Assembly (NCBI GenBank): GCA_033085395.1 | Contig: MU853190.1 | Coordinates: forward strand, 124,001 to 188,000 | Source: Xanthoparmelia taractica | Taxonomy: Eukaryota; Ascomycota; Lecanoromycetes; Lecanorales; Parmeliaceae | Direction of reading: 5' to 3' | DNA: 64,000 nucleotides | Part shown: positions 33,439 to 44,394 of the stretch, one piece after another | How positions within the stretch are numbered: position 1 is the stretch's first letter | Layout: each line of letters opens with the position of its first letter | Made by a program: the position numbers and the translations under genes | Notes under the pieces: model-generated | Databases searched by the model: none | Seen by the model: only the letters and a program-made list of their open reading frames with translations | Told to the model about the DNA's origin: nothing

Positions 33439-33977
33439 GATGCTTCAAGATCATGAAATGCTATCTGAAGGCTAAGAGATAGAGACGTCATCCAAGGGAT
33501 TCTAGTCGCAGAGTGTGAACCTTATGAAATGCCAGCAAGAGTGAAGTGGTACAACAGATTGAATTACGGACATGCTAGCGTTAACTCCGATCCCGAGTAT
33601 ATCAGTGATTAGTGCAGCAGAGCCCTACGAGTACCAGAACTGCATTTCAAGTTCCCTTTGATCAAAAATCATGCAGGTTGCGTAAAAAGACCTTGCAAGC
33701 AAGACAAGCTGTCTGCGAGCAGGTTTCAGCCGAATAAATAAACCGCGCACTGGGATTACTATAGGAGTCATACTGTTCAGGTTACTTGAGTGTCAATTTG
33801 AATGGTTTGCGGATGATCGTTAGCAAAAAATTGTGTGCTGTCGTAACACAAAGGTCATTTCGAAAGCTTACTTTAATAGGTTGTGCCTGCTCGATAGCCA
33901 TGACAGATTCTTCAAGTTAGTGGCTATCTATGAGTATCAAACAGCCAACCTTCTGGTCTCCAGTCACTCATTCGGAG
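33439..33977. other. Intergenic
   Basis: Upstream of the dehydrogenase and downstream of the GFA gene. Nothing recognised. Confidence 0.5.
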
Positions 33978-34494
33978 TCAAGATTGGCTGCCACCAACGT
34001 AGTAATTCCCTTGCTGCTGTTCGACACCCACCGCCGGCTTCAACCACGTCGCCCTCGTCCCCGCAAACTGCTCTATCCTCGGTTTCAACACCGTCTCATG
34101 CTTCTCAAAGTCATCAACCTGCCCAAGCCTCAAAATCGTCACTCCAGGAAAGCCGGATGAGACTCGATACATCAGACTGCCGCAAAGGCTGCAGAAGTGG
34201 TTTGTCATGGTGTGGCCTGTTGCAATGGTGTCGGTCTTGGCGAATTTGGTGATTTTGTCCTCGCCGCGGACGTAGCTGAGGGTGTCGCTTTTGAGGAAGA
34301 AGTTGGTGGCGAACATTGAACTGGTGATTTTTCGGTCGTCGGTGCAATGGCAGATGAACTTGGGAATGAGATTAGAAACAAAATTGATGCTGGGTGTGGA
34401 TTGGTAGACTAACGGTGTCGATCAGGTTGTCGCCTTCAACGGAGTACGATATTTGGACAGCGCCGCAGTAGCAGGTAGATGTTGTTTGGGACAT
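33978..34494 (-). CDS. GFA/CENP-V family zinc protein
   Basis: Family of glutathione-dependent formaldehyde-activating-like, zinc-binding small proteins; most fungal members have unknown substrates. Two exons, 34414-34494 and 33978-34358, join across a 55-nt intron (GTTAGT...AAG), giving about 153 residues. The zinc ligands are visible in order: CYCGAV near residue 8, CHCTDD after the junction, and FCSLCGSLMYR in the middle. CHCTDD replaces the usual CHCxDC and so lacks one expected cysteine. Without splicing the second exon would start at an internal Met (34316) and lose half the zinc site. The start ATG is followed by SQTTST and is the only one giving the first cysteine pair. Confidence 0.88.
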
Positions 34495-35890
34495 TTTGAG
34501 GGATTCCGTACTTCGGCAGATGGTTGATGAAAGGCAGTTTATAGGAGCCAAGGAATGTAGAGATCCAAGTCAAAAGAGGAGGGGGGAAATGGAAAGGCAG
34601 GAGATTTCCTTTTATCCTATTGTTTTCATGGCATGGTAGCATTCTTGATTTCAAATATCGCTGACCAATCGAACAACTAGTCTGTACTATCTTCCCTTAG
34701 CAGGGAGAAATCTCTGCGTATAGTACAGTCATGCATTGTAGTAATAACTAATCATGATAAGAGAACCTAAGGTACCAGTCAGTGCCAAGGCCATAGGGCT
34801 GCGGTTGTCCAGATGTCTCCTAGTTCCCTTCCTTCGTCGTCCTCTCTCGAGCGGACTCAAACTCCGGAACGGCAAGGTCTACAGCGTTGTAGCAGCAGTG
34901 AAAAGAACGATTGAGCTTTTCGCGATGTCGCAAAGAGTATGTATTCCTGCTTTCATTGTTATAAGTACCTTGATTGAAGTCTCCAGTAGATAGAAAAATT
35001 TGTACGACGATTGCGGGGCCAGTGAATCTAGACCTATTGATAGCCCACCACAGAACACCCCTCACACGACCACAACATTCATCCATCCCTCCAATCCATC
35101 CAACGAACTCATCACACCTACTCATCACTATTGTCCTTTATCCCCTCCTGCTCTCCCCCCTCCCCCGCTTATCTCACATCCCATCCCATCTCATCACCTC
35201 ATCCACCACCACCCCCACCATCCAACGACCATCACCACACACCATTACCCCTCCACGCAGCCACGACACAAGCATCAATAACACATAACACACTAACACT
35301 AATAACATCGAAAATACCAAGAATCAGGGTCACGCTTCTGATGTGCGAATGATGATGCTACCGGCGCGCACCGTGTGCTGCAGCGTTTTCGGCGGGGAAA
35401 GGTGCGGGTGTGATGGTGTTGGGTTGGAGAGGGTGGGCGTGGGGGTGAGTGGCGAGGGTGGCGAGGGTAGCGAGGGTGAGGATTAGGAGGGGAGGGGCAA
35501 GGCGGGGAGGGGGTGAGAGGGGGTACATGGTGGTGGTGGTGATGATGATGATGATGAGGGGGCTGGATAGGGTAAGAGGGTTGGGAAAGGGGGTTGAGAA
35601 TGGGAAGTGTGTGGATGATGGGGAGTGTTGAGGAGGTGTTGTACATGCACATCGTGGCAAACACTGAAGTAAGGTTTGGACTTGGGCTGGTGCCATGGGT
35701 TGCTGGCAGAAGACTTTTGCGGTCGAGATGTGTATATCTTTAGGACGTTAATGGTCGTATCGAGCCTTCCAGTTCAGCTGAAATATGTTCGTGTAGGATA
35801 GCTCACCCAATGTACATGCAACCCGGCTAGGGGCATGATTTATAGAATCGTGTGGGCGTTAAGATGGAAATTTGATGCTGTTTTGAAAAT
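34495..35890. other. Gene-free, low-complexity C-rich then G-rich tract
   Basis: From about 35040 to 35300 the plus strand is C/A/T-only for long runs (CCATCC, CACCACC repeats). From about 35395 to 35640 it switches to G-rich (GGTGGTGGTGATGATGATG, GGGGAGGGG). Several long frames here are artefacts of this composition. Confidence 0.6.
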
Positions 35891-35895
35891 ATGAT

Positions 35896-36245
35896 TGTTG
35901 GAAATGTGGGTGACGGATTGTTTGCGGCTACTGAAAAAGTGTTGGAATTTGGGGATCAGATTGGAGCGGGTAATTGCCCCGCTTGATTGCCCATGAGGAA
36001 TGTTCGAGAATTGCCCTTAGACTCACCCAGTTTGTATGGGAGTTAGGGGGATTCTTAGGGATAAATACTGGACCATGACCGCCTTCATGGTTTTCTACTC
36101 ATGTTCTCTGTGTTGTCTAGAAGGATCAATTGATAGCCAATCAGATCATTTGATCAGTTGATTAGTCAGCCAATGCTTCCCTGTATTTCCAATAAAAAGC
36201 TGACTATATACAAGCGATAGGGCTGAGTGGTGCCAAATTCCAACA
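35896..36245 (-). mobile_element. TGTTG-ended element with ATGAT duplication (outer)
   Basis: Ends TGTTGGAAATGTGGG and CCAAATTCCAACA, flanked on both sides by ATGAT. Without the inner insertion it is about 90 bp and matches the reverse complement of the 24128-24225 element (shared GCTACTGAAAAA and GACTATATACAAGCGATAGG). TG...CA ends and a 5-bp duplication suggest a short solo LTR or LTR-like MITE. Confidence 0.85.
35940..36194 (+). mobile_element. Nested 255-bp TGTTGGAAT element with AAAAG duplication
   Basis: Begins TGTTGGAATTTGGGGATCAG and ends TATTTCCAATA, flanked by AAAAG at 35935-35939 and 36195-36199. It interrupts the outer element precisely. The interior has GGATAAATACTGG (TATA-like) and resembles a Ty1/copia solo LTR in size and start. 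The final CA has become TA, a transition compatible with RIP. Confidence 0.8.
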
Positions 36246-36250
36246 ATGAT

Positions 36251-37176
36251 CCCAGTTGGAAACATATCTGCAAGATACATTTCATTGAAGTGGCTGTCGG
36301 AGTGGTGGCGAGTTCGCTCGAGGAGCTAAACATGATGGGCAGCCTGCAATGTACATCTCCCTCTTCTACGAGAGATTTACGTACCCCATAGCTAACCGGA
36401 ATTCCCGGTTGTTAAACGTCTGAGCCGTGATCGAGAAAGGTTTGCGTATATCTGCTCTTATCGGCGTCCTCGCTGTAGCAGCTTTGAGGCCGAATATGTG
36501 TGTTCATCTTGACAGCTTTCCATCCTGGGATCAGCCTAGAGCTGAGCGGCGCCAGAAATTCACATTTTTTACCATCTCCTGCTGAAATCAAACGGCTCGA
36601 GTATAGCCTCTTTGAGTGTCCATGAAGCTGAACAGAACTTTTTGTGTGCTCCTAAGTCTCGCCTGGACTCGAGATTACCGGCCCTTGTTGGGAGTGCAGA
36701 TTTTGGTGTTAATCACAGGTCGACAGATGATTGGAGACAACCACTGCAGATGGAAAGCGATGTGATATACGATCGAAATTTCTAAGACGTTACTGTATAA
36801 TCATCAGGACCTGCAAGAGATTTGTATGTGTTCGAGGTATGTTCCGAAAGACGCGACAGCCGAAGAACGCATTTCATCTTCAGACCTGGAACCGGAAGAT
36901 GGTTTCATACCTGCGTTTGAAGCAGTTTCGCGACTGCAAGTTTCGGAGAACCTCTAGTAATGTAATGTTTGAGGGGTCCGCTGTGCGCAACCCTGGGTAG
37001 TAAGTATAGTCATTGAACAGGATGTCTAGGGAGTCTAGGGGAGATCCAGAACGATATTGATGCTGGTGATCTTCGTCCTTACTGTTGCGCTTCGGCTCGC
37101 TTTTGAGCACATCGCACAGTCCTGCCATAGGTTCAGCATCAGCGGGAAGCTCCCTTCCTGACCACTCTCAAACGAC
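36251..37176. other. Intergenic, no gene supported
   Basis: A frame at 36731-37000 is unrecognised. The 37035-37176 part may hold the last, unassigned bit of the methyltransferase pseudogene. Confidence 0.5.
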
Positions 37177-38092
37177 TTACATTCGACCATAAACGTGCTT
37201 TCCCAAATCATCGAGGTCCTTGCGATCTTCCTGTATAATAGCCTCCACCTCCTCCTTTGTACACCCAAGATGTTTCATGGATAACGTCATACTCGCACCT
37301 TCCAGCGTCCTCAGGATGTTCTGTCTATGCAGCCTCCCCAGCTCTTTCCCATCTTCGTCTTCCAGCCACGGACTGCAAGGCCAGTGGATGACGTTCGGTT
37401 GCAAATTTGCGAATCACTGGTTTGACAAGTAGTCTTTGAAGTTATCAACCGGTGCAACACCAATGCCGTCTTTCGACACCGCTTCATGTACAAGATTACC
37501 CTATCTCATCAGCACTGAATCTGACTTTGCACTATCATCATCGCAATGTAACCGAAATGTAAGTCCTTGTGCCTCTATCCAGCCACCAGGTTTCAGGTTA
37601 CTGAAGCAGCGGTGGAAGTAGCCTGGCCAATTATGCATGCCAAAGCACAGTAAGCGTGAGTGAATGAGGTCCAAGGGTTGGGGGAGGCCCCAGTCTTTCT
37701 CTGCGTTTACGATCTGAAATTGGCTGTTGGCAGGCACCGATGTTGTAGACTGAACAGCTGACAGATCGATGCCGATGACTTGGGTTGATGGGATTTTGTG
37801 CGCGAATCCGATGGCCCATATGCCTGATCCCGTGCCTGCGTCCAGGACTCGAGATTCAGGAGCTGGTATGATAGGCGCAATGTATAGTTTGCCGTGCATA
37901 CTCATCCACCAGACTTCATGCTGGAAGTCTGATTTCTTCTCAATGTCACGTCCAACAATAATGTGTATGTATAATAACTTTACCTAGTCCATCAACTTCT
38001 GCTTCATCGTTGGGAAGCTAATATGCCTCTTCCTCATGGTCATGATACCTTCGACCCTCCCTGTAGCAATAAGCTCGGGTTTGATCCGACAT
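37177..38092 (-). pseudogene. LaeA/UMTA-like methyltransferase pseudogene
   Basis: SAM-dependent methyltransferase of the large mould family that includes LaeA. From the ATG at about 38092 the text reads EGRRYHDHEEEAY, stop (TAG, 38018-38020), then LPNDEAEVDG. An intron follows, then SDFQHEVWW, SAM motif I RVLDAGTGSGIWAIGFA, VIGIDLSAVQ, DLIHSRLL and LKPGGWIEAQ. A second TAG lies at 37501-37503 (where family members usually have Trp) before GNLVHEAVSKDG and FKDYLSNQ. A third stop, TGA, is at 37414-37416, before HWPCSPWLEDEDGKELG and LGCTKEEVEAI. Frame is otherwise kept, so decay is recent and by point mutation; two of the three stops could arise from G-to-A changes. The natural C-terminus is not identified with confidence. 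Confidence 0.85.
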
Positions 38093-39162
38093 TGTGATGC
38101 AAAAAACCCAGAGCAGTTGTCCGCGTTGATGGGGATGGCTTGATGATATAGAGAAAGAAGGCCATCGTTGACTAATCATGGGCGCTAAAGTCAACCGAGG
38201 TACGACCTTGAACGGAAGTAGAAGGCATCAACGGCCAGATACATTCAATCCATCTTGGCAAACATATCGCCGACCTCTGCTCTTAATCTTCCGAGTAATC
38301 ATATGAACGCCTAAGGATCCCCTGGGCTAAAGGTCAGAGAAACAGGGCGGTGAGAGTTGCTGTCATGAAGAACTTAAATGCCAAAGCAAAACTCGTATGC
38401 GCTCGGGAGGTTTGTCCATTTTGTAACCTGTCTCCGTGATTACTGCTTGTCGTCTACTCAAGCATCCTCGTCTCTGTCATCTGAGGCTCTATAACGATTG
38501 GTGCATGGTCTATCATTTGCTCCACGCGCCTAGTCTGAAACGTCGCAAGTCTCTGACCACATTGGCAGACTGCGCAGCGCCGGTTTCGAGACGCGCATAC
38601 TGTTATCAAAACATGTTTTAGATGTGAAATCTATGCGCATCCTTGAAACAAGGCGATTATCACTCGTCACATGCCTTGGATCAACTTTTACATGAAGAAA
38701 TCCGCGTTGCGAAATATAGCAATAATGACGGCAGCGCACACATTACCGTTGCGAAATGAAGCAGTCACAGTTCACCAATCGAAAGGCAAGATATATCAGG
38801 ACCGGATACTGTGGGGTGGCAGTAAAAAGTATGCGACACGCCTTTACTCCGAAAGTTTGTCCTGCCGTACCTGCGTCACTTACCATACGCGCGCATTATA
38901 GCCATGCGCTTCTCAATCCCCTGGAGTATCCGCAATGAAGGGAAAAATCCATACATTGACTGAGCTTCAGATGGTTCACCCAAGAGGCTTACGTACCCAT
39001 GAAGACCTCTTTCCCATTACCTTTTCATATTTTTTTTCGCCTTCTACAAACTCACTGTCTCTATCGATCTCACTTCAAACACTAACCCTACCGTGTTACT
39101 GTGAGAAGTCCTCCTGTGTTCTGTCTTCGCCTTGATCAGAGACTGTAAGCCTGTCAATCAGG
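38093..39162. other. Intergenic; promoter of the KP4-like gene
   Basis: No credible ORF. CT-rich stretch with TTTTCATATTTTTTTTCGCC at about 39030 shortly before the ATG is leader-like. Confidence 0.5.
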
Positions 39163-40251
39163 ATGTCTCGATTCCAACTACGGCTTTCCAGCGTCGTTGT
39201 CTTTGCCCTCTCCTGCATCAACTATTCCTTCGCCAGTCCAGTCGCAATTGCTGAACCCCCCCGTGTCTCCGTCATCGCCGCATATGAGCCTGTCAATATA
39301 ATTCCCATTGACGAGCTCCCACCACACCCTCCTTTCCCAACAGGCGGCAGCACCATCACCGACGATGGTACAACCCAAACTACTACATTTAACATCCCCA
39401 GAGACACGGTCCGGAAAAGAAGGGTCAATCACGTTGTATCTGTATCCGCACCAGTGAACGTCGTTCCCATTGACAGATTCCCGCCTGGCCAACTTCACAC
39501 TGGTGGCAGCAGCAGTACCACGAACGACGGCATAACCCAACTTACTACGTATAACATCCCTAGAGACACCGTCCGGAAAAGAAGGTCCGATGACACTGAA
39601 CATCTATCCGCACCCGTGAACATCGTTCCCATTGACGCATTCCCGCCCGGCCAACTCCGCACCGATGGCAACAGCAGCAGCACGGACGACGGCACAACCG
39701 TAACTACTACATTCACCTATCCCGGAATCGTCCCGCTGAACCGGACAAGAGGCACCGAGCTCTTGAGTTTAAACAACGCAACTCTTGTACAATCAGACCT
39801 AGATTTGGGCTTGAATTGCGAAGGCAGCAGAATCATGTGCATCGGCTCCACCCAAATGGGCGTCATGCACACCCTGCGCGACTACATGTACGCCATCCCA
39901 CGCGGATACCGTTACTATGCAGGGCAAAAGATTGCTTGCATGAAGCACAACGTCTACCCAAGCCCTTGGGTTACCTGGGGCTTTTACTGCGCCTTCATGC
40001 AGGGCGCCATACCCACGGACGGTGTCGATGGTGCGGAGATCGAATTGAAGATGCAGCAGATGATTGAACATGGTTGTCTGGGATGCGGCAGCGTGCCCTT
40101 CAGCCCTGATAACGATCCAAGAATCTTGGGCATCCTGACGGTCAACTATGTCCGTAAGAGCGAGTGCGAGGGCTTGTGCTACTATGCACCTCCTGGGGTT
40201 GCCGCGAACGCTGCAAAGGTCCCGAAAGGCATGACTTTAGCAGGTACATAA
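39163..40251 (+). CDS. Secreted KP4-like protein with Kex2-type repeats
   Basis: A single exon of 362 codons. Residues 1-25 are a signal peptide (FALSCINYSFASPVA). Residues about 42-87, 96-141 and 149-196 are three tandem repeats sharing PVNxxPID, a Gly/Ser/Thr-rich middle with DGxTxxTT, and the tail NIPRDTVRKRR in the first two. The tetrabasic RKRR ends (84-87 and 138-141) are ideal Kex2 sites; in the third repeat the end is only RTR. Residues about 217-341 resemble killer toxin KP4 (NCEGSRIMC, YYAGQKIACM, YCAFMQG, HGCLGCGSVP, GILTVNYV) with cysteines at 219, 226, 259, 276, 305, 308, 335 and 339. KP4-type proteins are small secreted toxins that block calcium channels in other fungi; homologues are chromosomal in several ascomycetes. 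The repeats would be released as peptides of about 45-55 residues. Activity is not known. Confidence 0.85.
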   Translation: MSRFQLRLSSVVVFALSCINYSFASPVAIAEPPRVSVIAAYEPVNIIPIDELPPHPPFPTGGSTITDDGTTQTTTFNIPRDTVRKRRVNHVVSVSAPVNVVPIDRFPPGQLHTGGSSSTTNDGITQLTTYNIPRDTVRKRRSDDTEHLSAPVNIVPIDAFPPGQLRTDGNSSSTDDGTTVTTTFTYPGIVPLNRTRGTELLSLNNATLVQSDLDLGLNCEGSRIMCIGSTQMGVMHTLRDYMYAIPRGYRYYAGQKIACMKHNVYPSPWVTWGFYCAFMQGAIPTDGVDGAEIELKMQQMIEHGCLGCGSVPFSPDNDPRILGILTVNYVRKSECEGLCYYAPPGVAANAAKVPKGMTLAGT

Positions 40252-43200
40252 ATGGGGTTGGTGGTGTGTGGATTGCGTGGTCCCGCGCGTATATAGACTT
40301 AAGATTGGATAATGCTGTATATTGGTACCGAGAGTCTGAGAGACGTTGGGAACTGCTCTGCTGGTTGGAACAGGTGGCTCAAGTTTGGGAGGCCTTGGAT
40401 TGGCTATAATAAACAACACGATGTATCTATCCTCTACCAATGACGATCAAGTACACTTACGTTCAAAATCACAATGATCGCATGAGCGAAGCTAATCCCG
40501 CCAGTACAACCTGATTAGGCATGAAACCACGCATTATCTTGCCCAACGCCCGAGGTTTCTCCGATCCATTCACCTTTCTGTGCTTTATCCATTGATTGAG
40601 TCTAGGAGCATGAATGCCCTTGAAACTTTAGCAGCCAACTGTTTGAACCATACATAAGACCTGCAGGGAGAAGGCAGTGCACCATGGCTACGATCATACT
40701 CAGGCTTGCCAATTCAAGCCGATACAGCACTCCCCCATCTGCAATGCAGGTGCCACTAGAGAAATCAGCATCCCAGGACCGAGCATGGCTGCATGAGACC
40801 ACTACCTCCCTAGCTCGTGCGCGAGCTTCTCGACTACCTTTAGCTTATCAGACATGAGACTCCTCCGTCTTTCGAACAAGCTTTCAGCTGGTATAAGTCC
40901 TGAGCAGGTGCTTCCGGCGCTCCAATCTTCGTGTACTAGGTAATCCTGCAAACGACTAGGAGAGATCCCTCTCGACACTCCATATTCAAGCAGTTATGCT
41001 ACAAGTCTCCTCTACGAAGCCGCTCGCCTAGAACAGGAAGAAGAATATACGGTTAGAGACTTGGGTCCGCACGTCAGCTATTAAAGGCTGTATAGCGACA
41101 CCTCCGTAATGATCACCGGCGATGCGAAGGCATGGAGGCACGGCATGAGACTTTTATGGATGGGACATGATTTTGATGAGACGGAAAGGTCTTAGGGAAC
41201 CCCATGAAGAGCATGGAGAAATGTGGCCGCAGGTTTTGGATCACGGAATGATCAGGCTGGCCGCTGGCGGTATTGCGCTTAAAGAACGCATGTGAAACGG
41301 AGCTTCAACAAGAATGGACTTGGTGCTTGTAAGGCTGCATCCAAGAGCCTGTGTGCTAGAAATGCCAGGATTGGGAAGTTCAGGCTCTGACTGGTATGGT
41401 ACTACATCGCGACAGCCGGGCTTCGCCACTCGATGGCCCTTATGGGCGCCATGTAACAGCGTGCCAGGAGTAACAGACATAACCACTGAACTAAGGGAGA
41501 CCAATTAGCAATATTAATACTTTAAGCTAGGGTCTATGCAACAAGCCTTACTGCAGACCTTGCACATTGGGGGCGTCAATCGGCATCCTTCCACGACAAC
41601 GGCCCAGCAGATCCCAGCTCTTACCAACTCTGGTCATAATCCTATCCAAGATGTAAAGCTTGTGTTTGAGACAGAACGGCGCAGGTATGATCTCTAAAAT
41701 ACGGATTTCCTGGACACCTCCGACTGACTCAATGCCCAGTGCACTCTTTGACTGCACCACCCATGTCGGAGATTTTACGTAGAGACTTCGATCTTGTGAG
41801 GTCGGGTGTCTTCGTTCTATCGCAAGCTAAGCAAATCAGTGGCCAGGTCTTTAAGAACTCTCGTTCCGAGATTCCGATTCCGTGAGGACGACTTGCTGGG
41901 CTTCTTTGGAAGGCACAAAATCCAATCTGGCTTTTAAGGGAGTTAGCTATCAATGGCAAGATTTGTTAACGTGCGATCAGAGCAGCAAAGCAGTGTATAC
42001 GATTATCCGTAGAAGAGACACAAACCTCCACTAGACTGTGCCAGGACATCAATGGGGATATTCCATAAGCCTGATCGCCGTCTTAGCCAGCTGAGTGCCG
42101 CCGTTGCAAACAGCTTTAAATACCTTAGCTAGTATCATAAAAGTCCACCACAATTGCTGATTGACCATGCTTGTGTTTATCGATACGTACTTATCAAAAG
42201 TGCTATGACCTAGCTTACTAGAAATAAAGAGATTGCAAAATCCCGACTCCAACTCCAGAAGCCTTCGTATCAGCAGCGAACAGCGCCCAGACAGACCTTG
42301 AATTTGCAGTCCAGTCAAGAAAATTAAAATTTAGAGACGCACTCGCTCGAGTATCAACAGCTCTAGTATTACTTTCTGTATTGTCGGGTCTGCGCCGTAA
42401 GAAATACTTTATACATCTTTCCAACCTCTGGTTCTGGAACTGCGCAACGCAATCTGCTCGGGCTGATGTTTGAAATAGAGGATTGCATATTCGATATACA
42501 GTAGCTGCAAAGCAAATTGATTGAAAATAGGCACTTGGAAACCCCCCTGCAAGTCTCACACCTGAAAGCGCGATACCTTGTACTGTCCAATGCCATCGCC
42601 CCGGTCGTCCTCCAAAAGTCCGACGCTACTTGTACTGCCTAAAACGAGCGCGACGTATAGGGGCATAAATCCTGCTAGCATATTGTTGCCTGACGGACTA
42701 TGAAATTTGCTTGCTTGCTTGCTTGCCTAAATAGATTTCCTGGTTCCTATCCTTTCTGTGCAGCTTCTCAACCACGGGGTTCCCCAACCCTCAATAAACG
42801 CGTCGACTTGACCCTGCGCTGTTAGATTCTTGTTACGGGCTCGTTCTCTTAAGCGTATGAGTACTCGTTTGACAGATTGAGTCTCCTGTATCTCTGTGCG
42901 CGGTATTACGTTTTATTATCCCAAGCTCTTTCTTCTTTTCTTTTCTTTTCCTTTTCTTTTCTCAAGTCTAACGTGTACATCGAAGCGCATGAGGTGTCAG
43001 AGCCAAGGTATGTATTGGTATCCACTTTATAGAACGTCCCTGGCTTGTCGCAGTTTGGTTATGCGTTGCCGTTGGTCCGGAGGGCGTTTTCTTTAGTTGT
43101 GCTGAGATTTCAGGGCTTTGAAATTCGAAAGTTTGAAAGGTTCATCGGGGCTCGTGGTCATTTTTAGCATTCGTGAGTCGGGTTTAGCGAAGACTAAGCA

Positions 43201-44394
43201 AGTCGGGGAACGTGGTCGTACTCTGTGGATCCGGAAATGGCCCAACTCGCTTAAATGGTATCCCCTGCCGTCGACGTGACATCTTTTGGCTTAGAGCTGA
43301 GCACTCGCGTAGATGGACTGAGAACGGCCTTCCCGTTCTAGGCAGTGTACGCCGTTTTTCTCCGCTTTCACCCTGCCCGATCGACGCAGAGCTCGCCATT
43401 CGTCGTGACTCTTCCAGCCCAGACCAGTGTGATGATATCAGTGTGTCCGACCCTTGCCGACTCATTTGCCTGGATGAGCCCTTTGCTGCTCCTTCTTCCT
43501 GCCCGAATCCCAAGTTTGCAAGCGCTGGCTAAGTTGTTGGATTTGTTTTGGTATGAGGGATAGGTATAGGTGTTCCTGCATTATTGTCAAGTGTTAGACT
43601 CTGTTCTTAACAGCGTGTTTTTATATCAGAAACGAGCCTAGGGTTTTGTTTAACTCACAGTCTTCTGCAATACCTGCCGTGGTATCATAAGCATATGAAA
43701 GAGCTGCTTCGAACGCCCATGTCACTAGACAAAGGTGATCTAATCCAACTCAACTCTGTGCTATACAGAAGTATCAACCCGAGCTCGAGCGCAGCGATTG
43801 CGTACGTGAGGCTGGCTTTGCATCCCAGGATCTTTGCGTTCAAGCAATCCATCCAACGCATTCACTCTTAACATCAGTGCTTTGGAAACCCCCATCCGTT
43901 GCCAATTTCTGCTTCGAGGCTCGATTAGTCTGACATTCCTAGCGCGTGGGGCCAGAATTATAGACGTACCTGACTGCGCTCCCTCATGCTAAGCTGCCGA
44001 CTCATCATCTACATGAGACACAGCAACCTTTGAGTCTTAGGTGGGGATGACTGAAGCCCACATCCTTCCTTCCACGAAGGTCGTCGAAGTCGTATTTGTT
44101 GTCCTCAATTGGTACGCAAGGCGAATATTTCCGTGATCTGCGCTGATGGATGCCTTCATGACATGTCGTTAACTCCAAGTTCAGCGTACGCGTATAGCTG
44201 AATAGTCAGGCGCCGAGGTTTGAGGATGTGTCGCTGCTGGAGTGGGGAGGAGGTTGAGGAGGTAGTTTGGATTGAAGGAGAAGGAGTAGACGAGTGCAAG
44301 TGAGGCGTTCGCGGCGTGAATCTGACATTCCGGGCATCGGTATTTTGTTGCTTATCCCTTGCAGTCTGCATTTCTAAAGCCTCTCGAAGTTGTT
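40252..44394. other. Long gene-poor stretch
   Basis: No gene supported over about 4 kb. Minus-strand frames at 42049-42318 and 42218-42559 and a plus-strand one at 43212-43532 are open but unrecognised. The last 240 bp have a minus-strand Ser/Thr-rich frame (44156-44371) that may belong to the decayed repeat region next to it. Pyrimidine runs near 42930-42960. Confidence 0.45.
42707..42727 (+). repeat. TTGC microsatellite
   Basis: Five tandem TTGC units (TTTGCTTGCTTGCTTGCTTG region) in non-coding sequence. Confidence 0.9.

Noticed and set aside
35299..35696. Overlapping minus-strand frames of 112-121 codons
   Set aside because: They arise from C/G-rich low-complexity DNA and encode His/Pro/Thr runs only.
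38165..38212. Sequence resembling the inverted arm of the 22.3-kb element (AATCATGGGC...AAAGTCAA, CGAGGTACGA)
   Set aside because: Only two short words match and they are in a different order; could be a remnant but is not supported.
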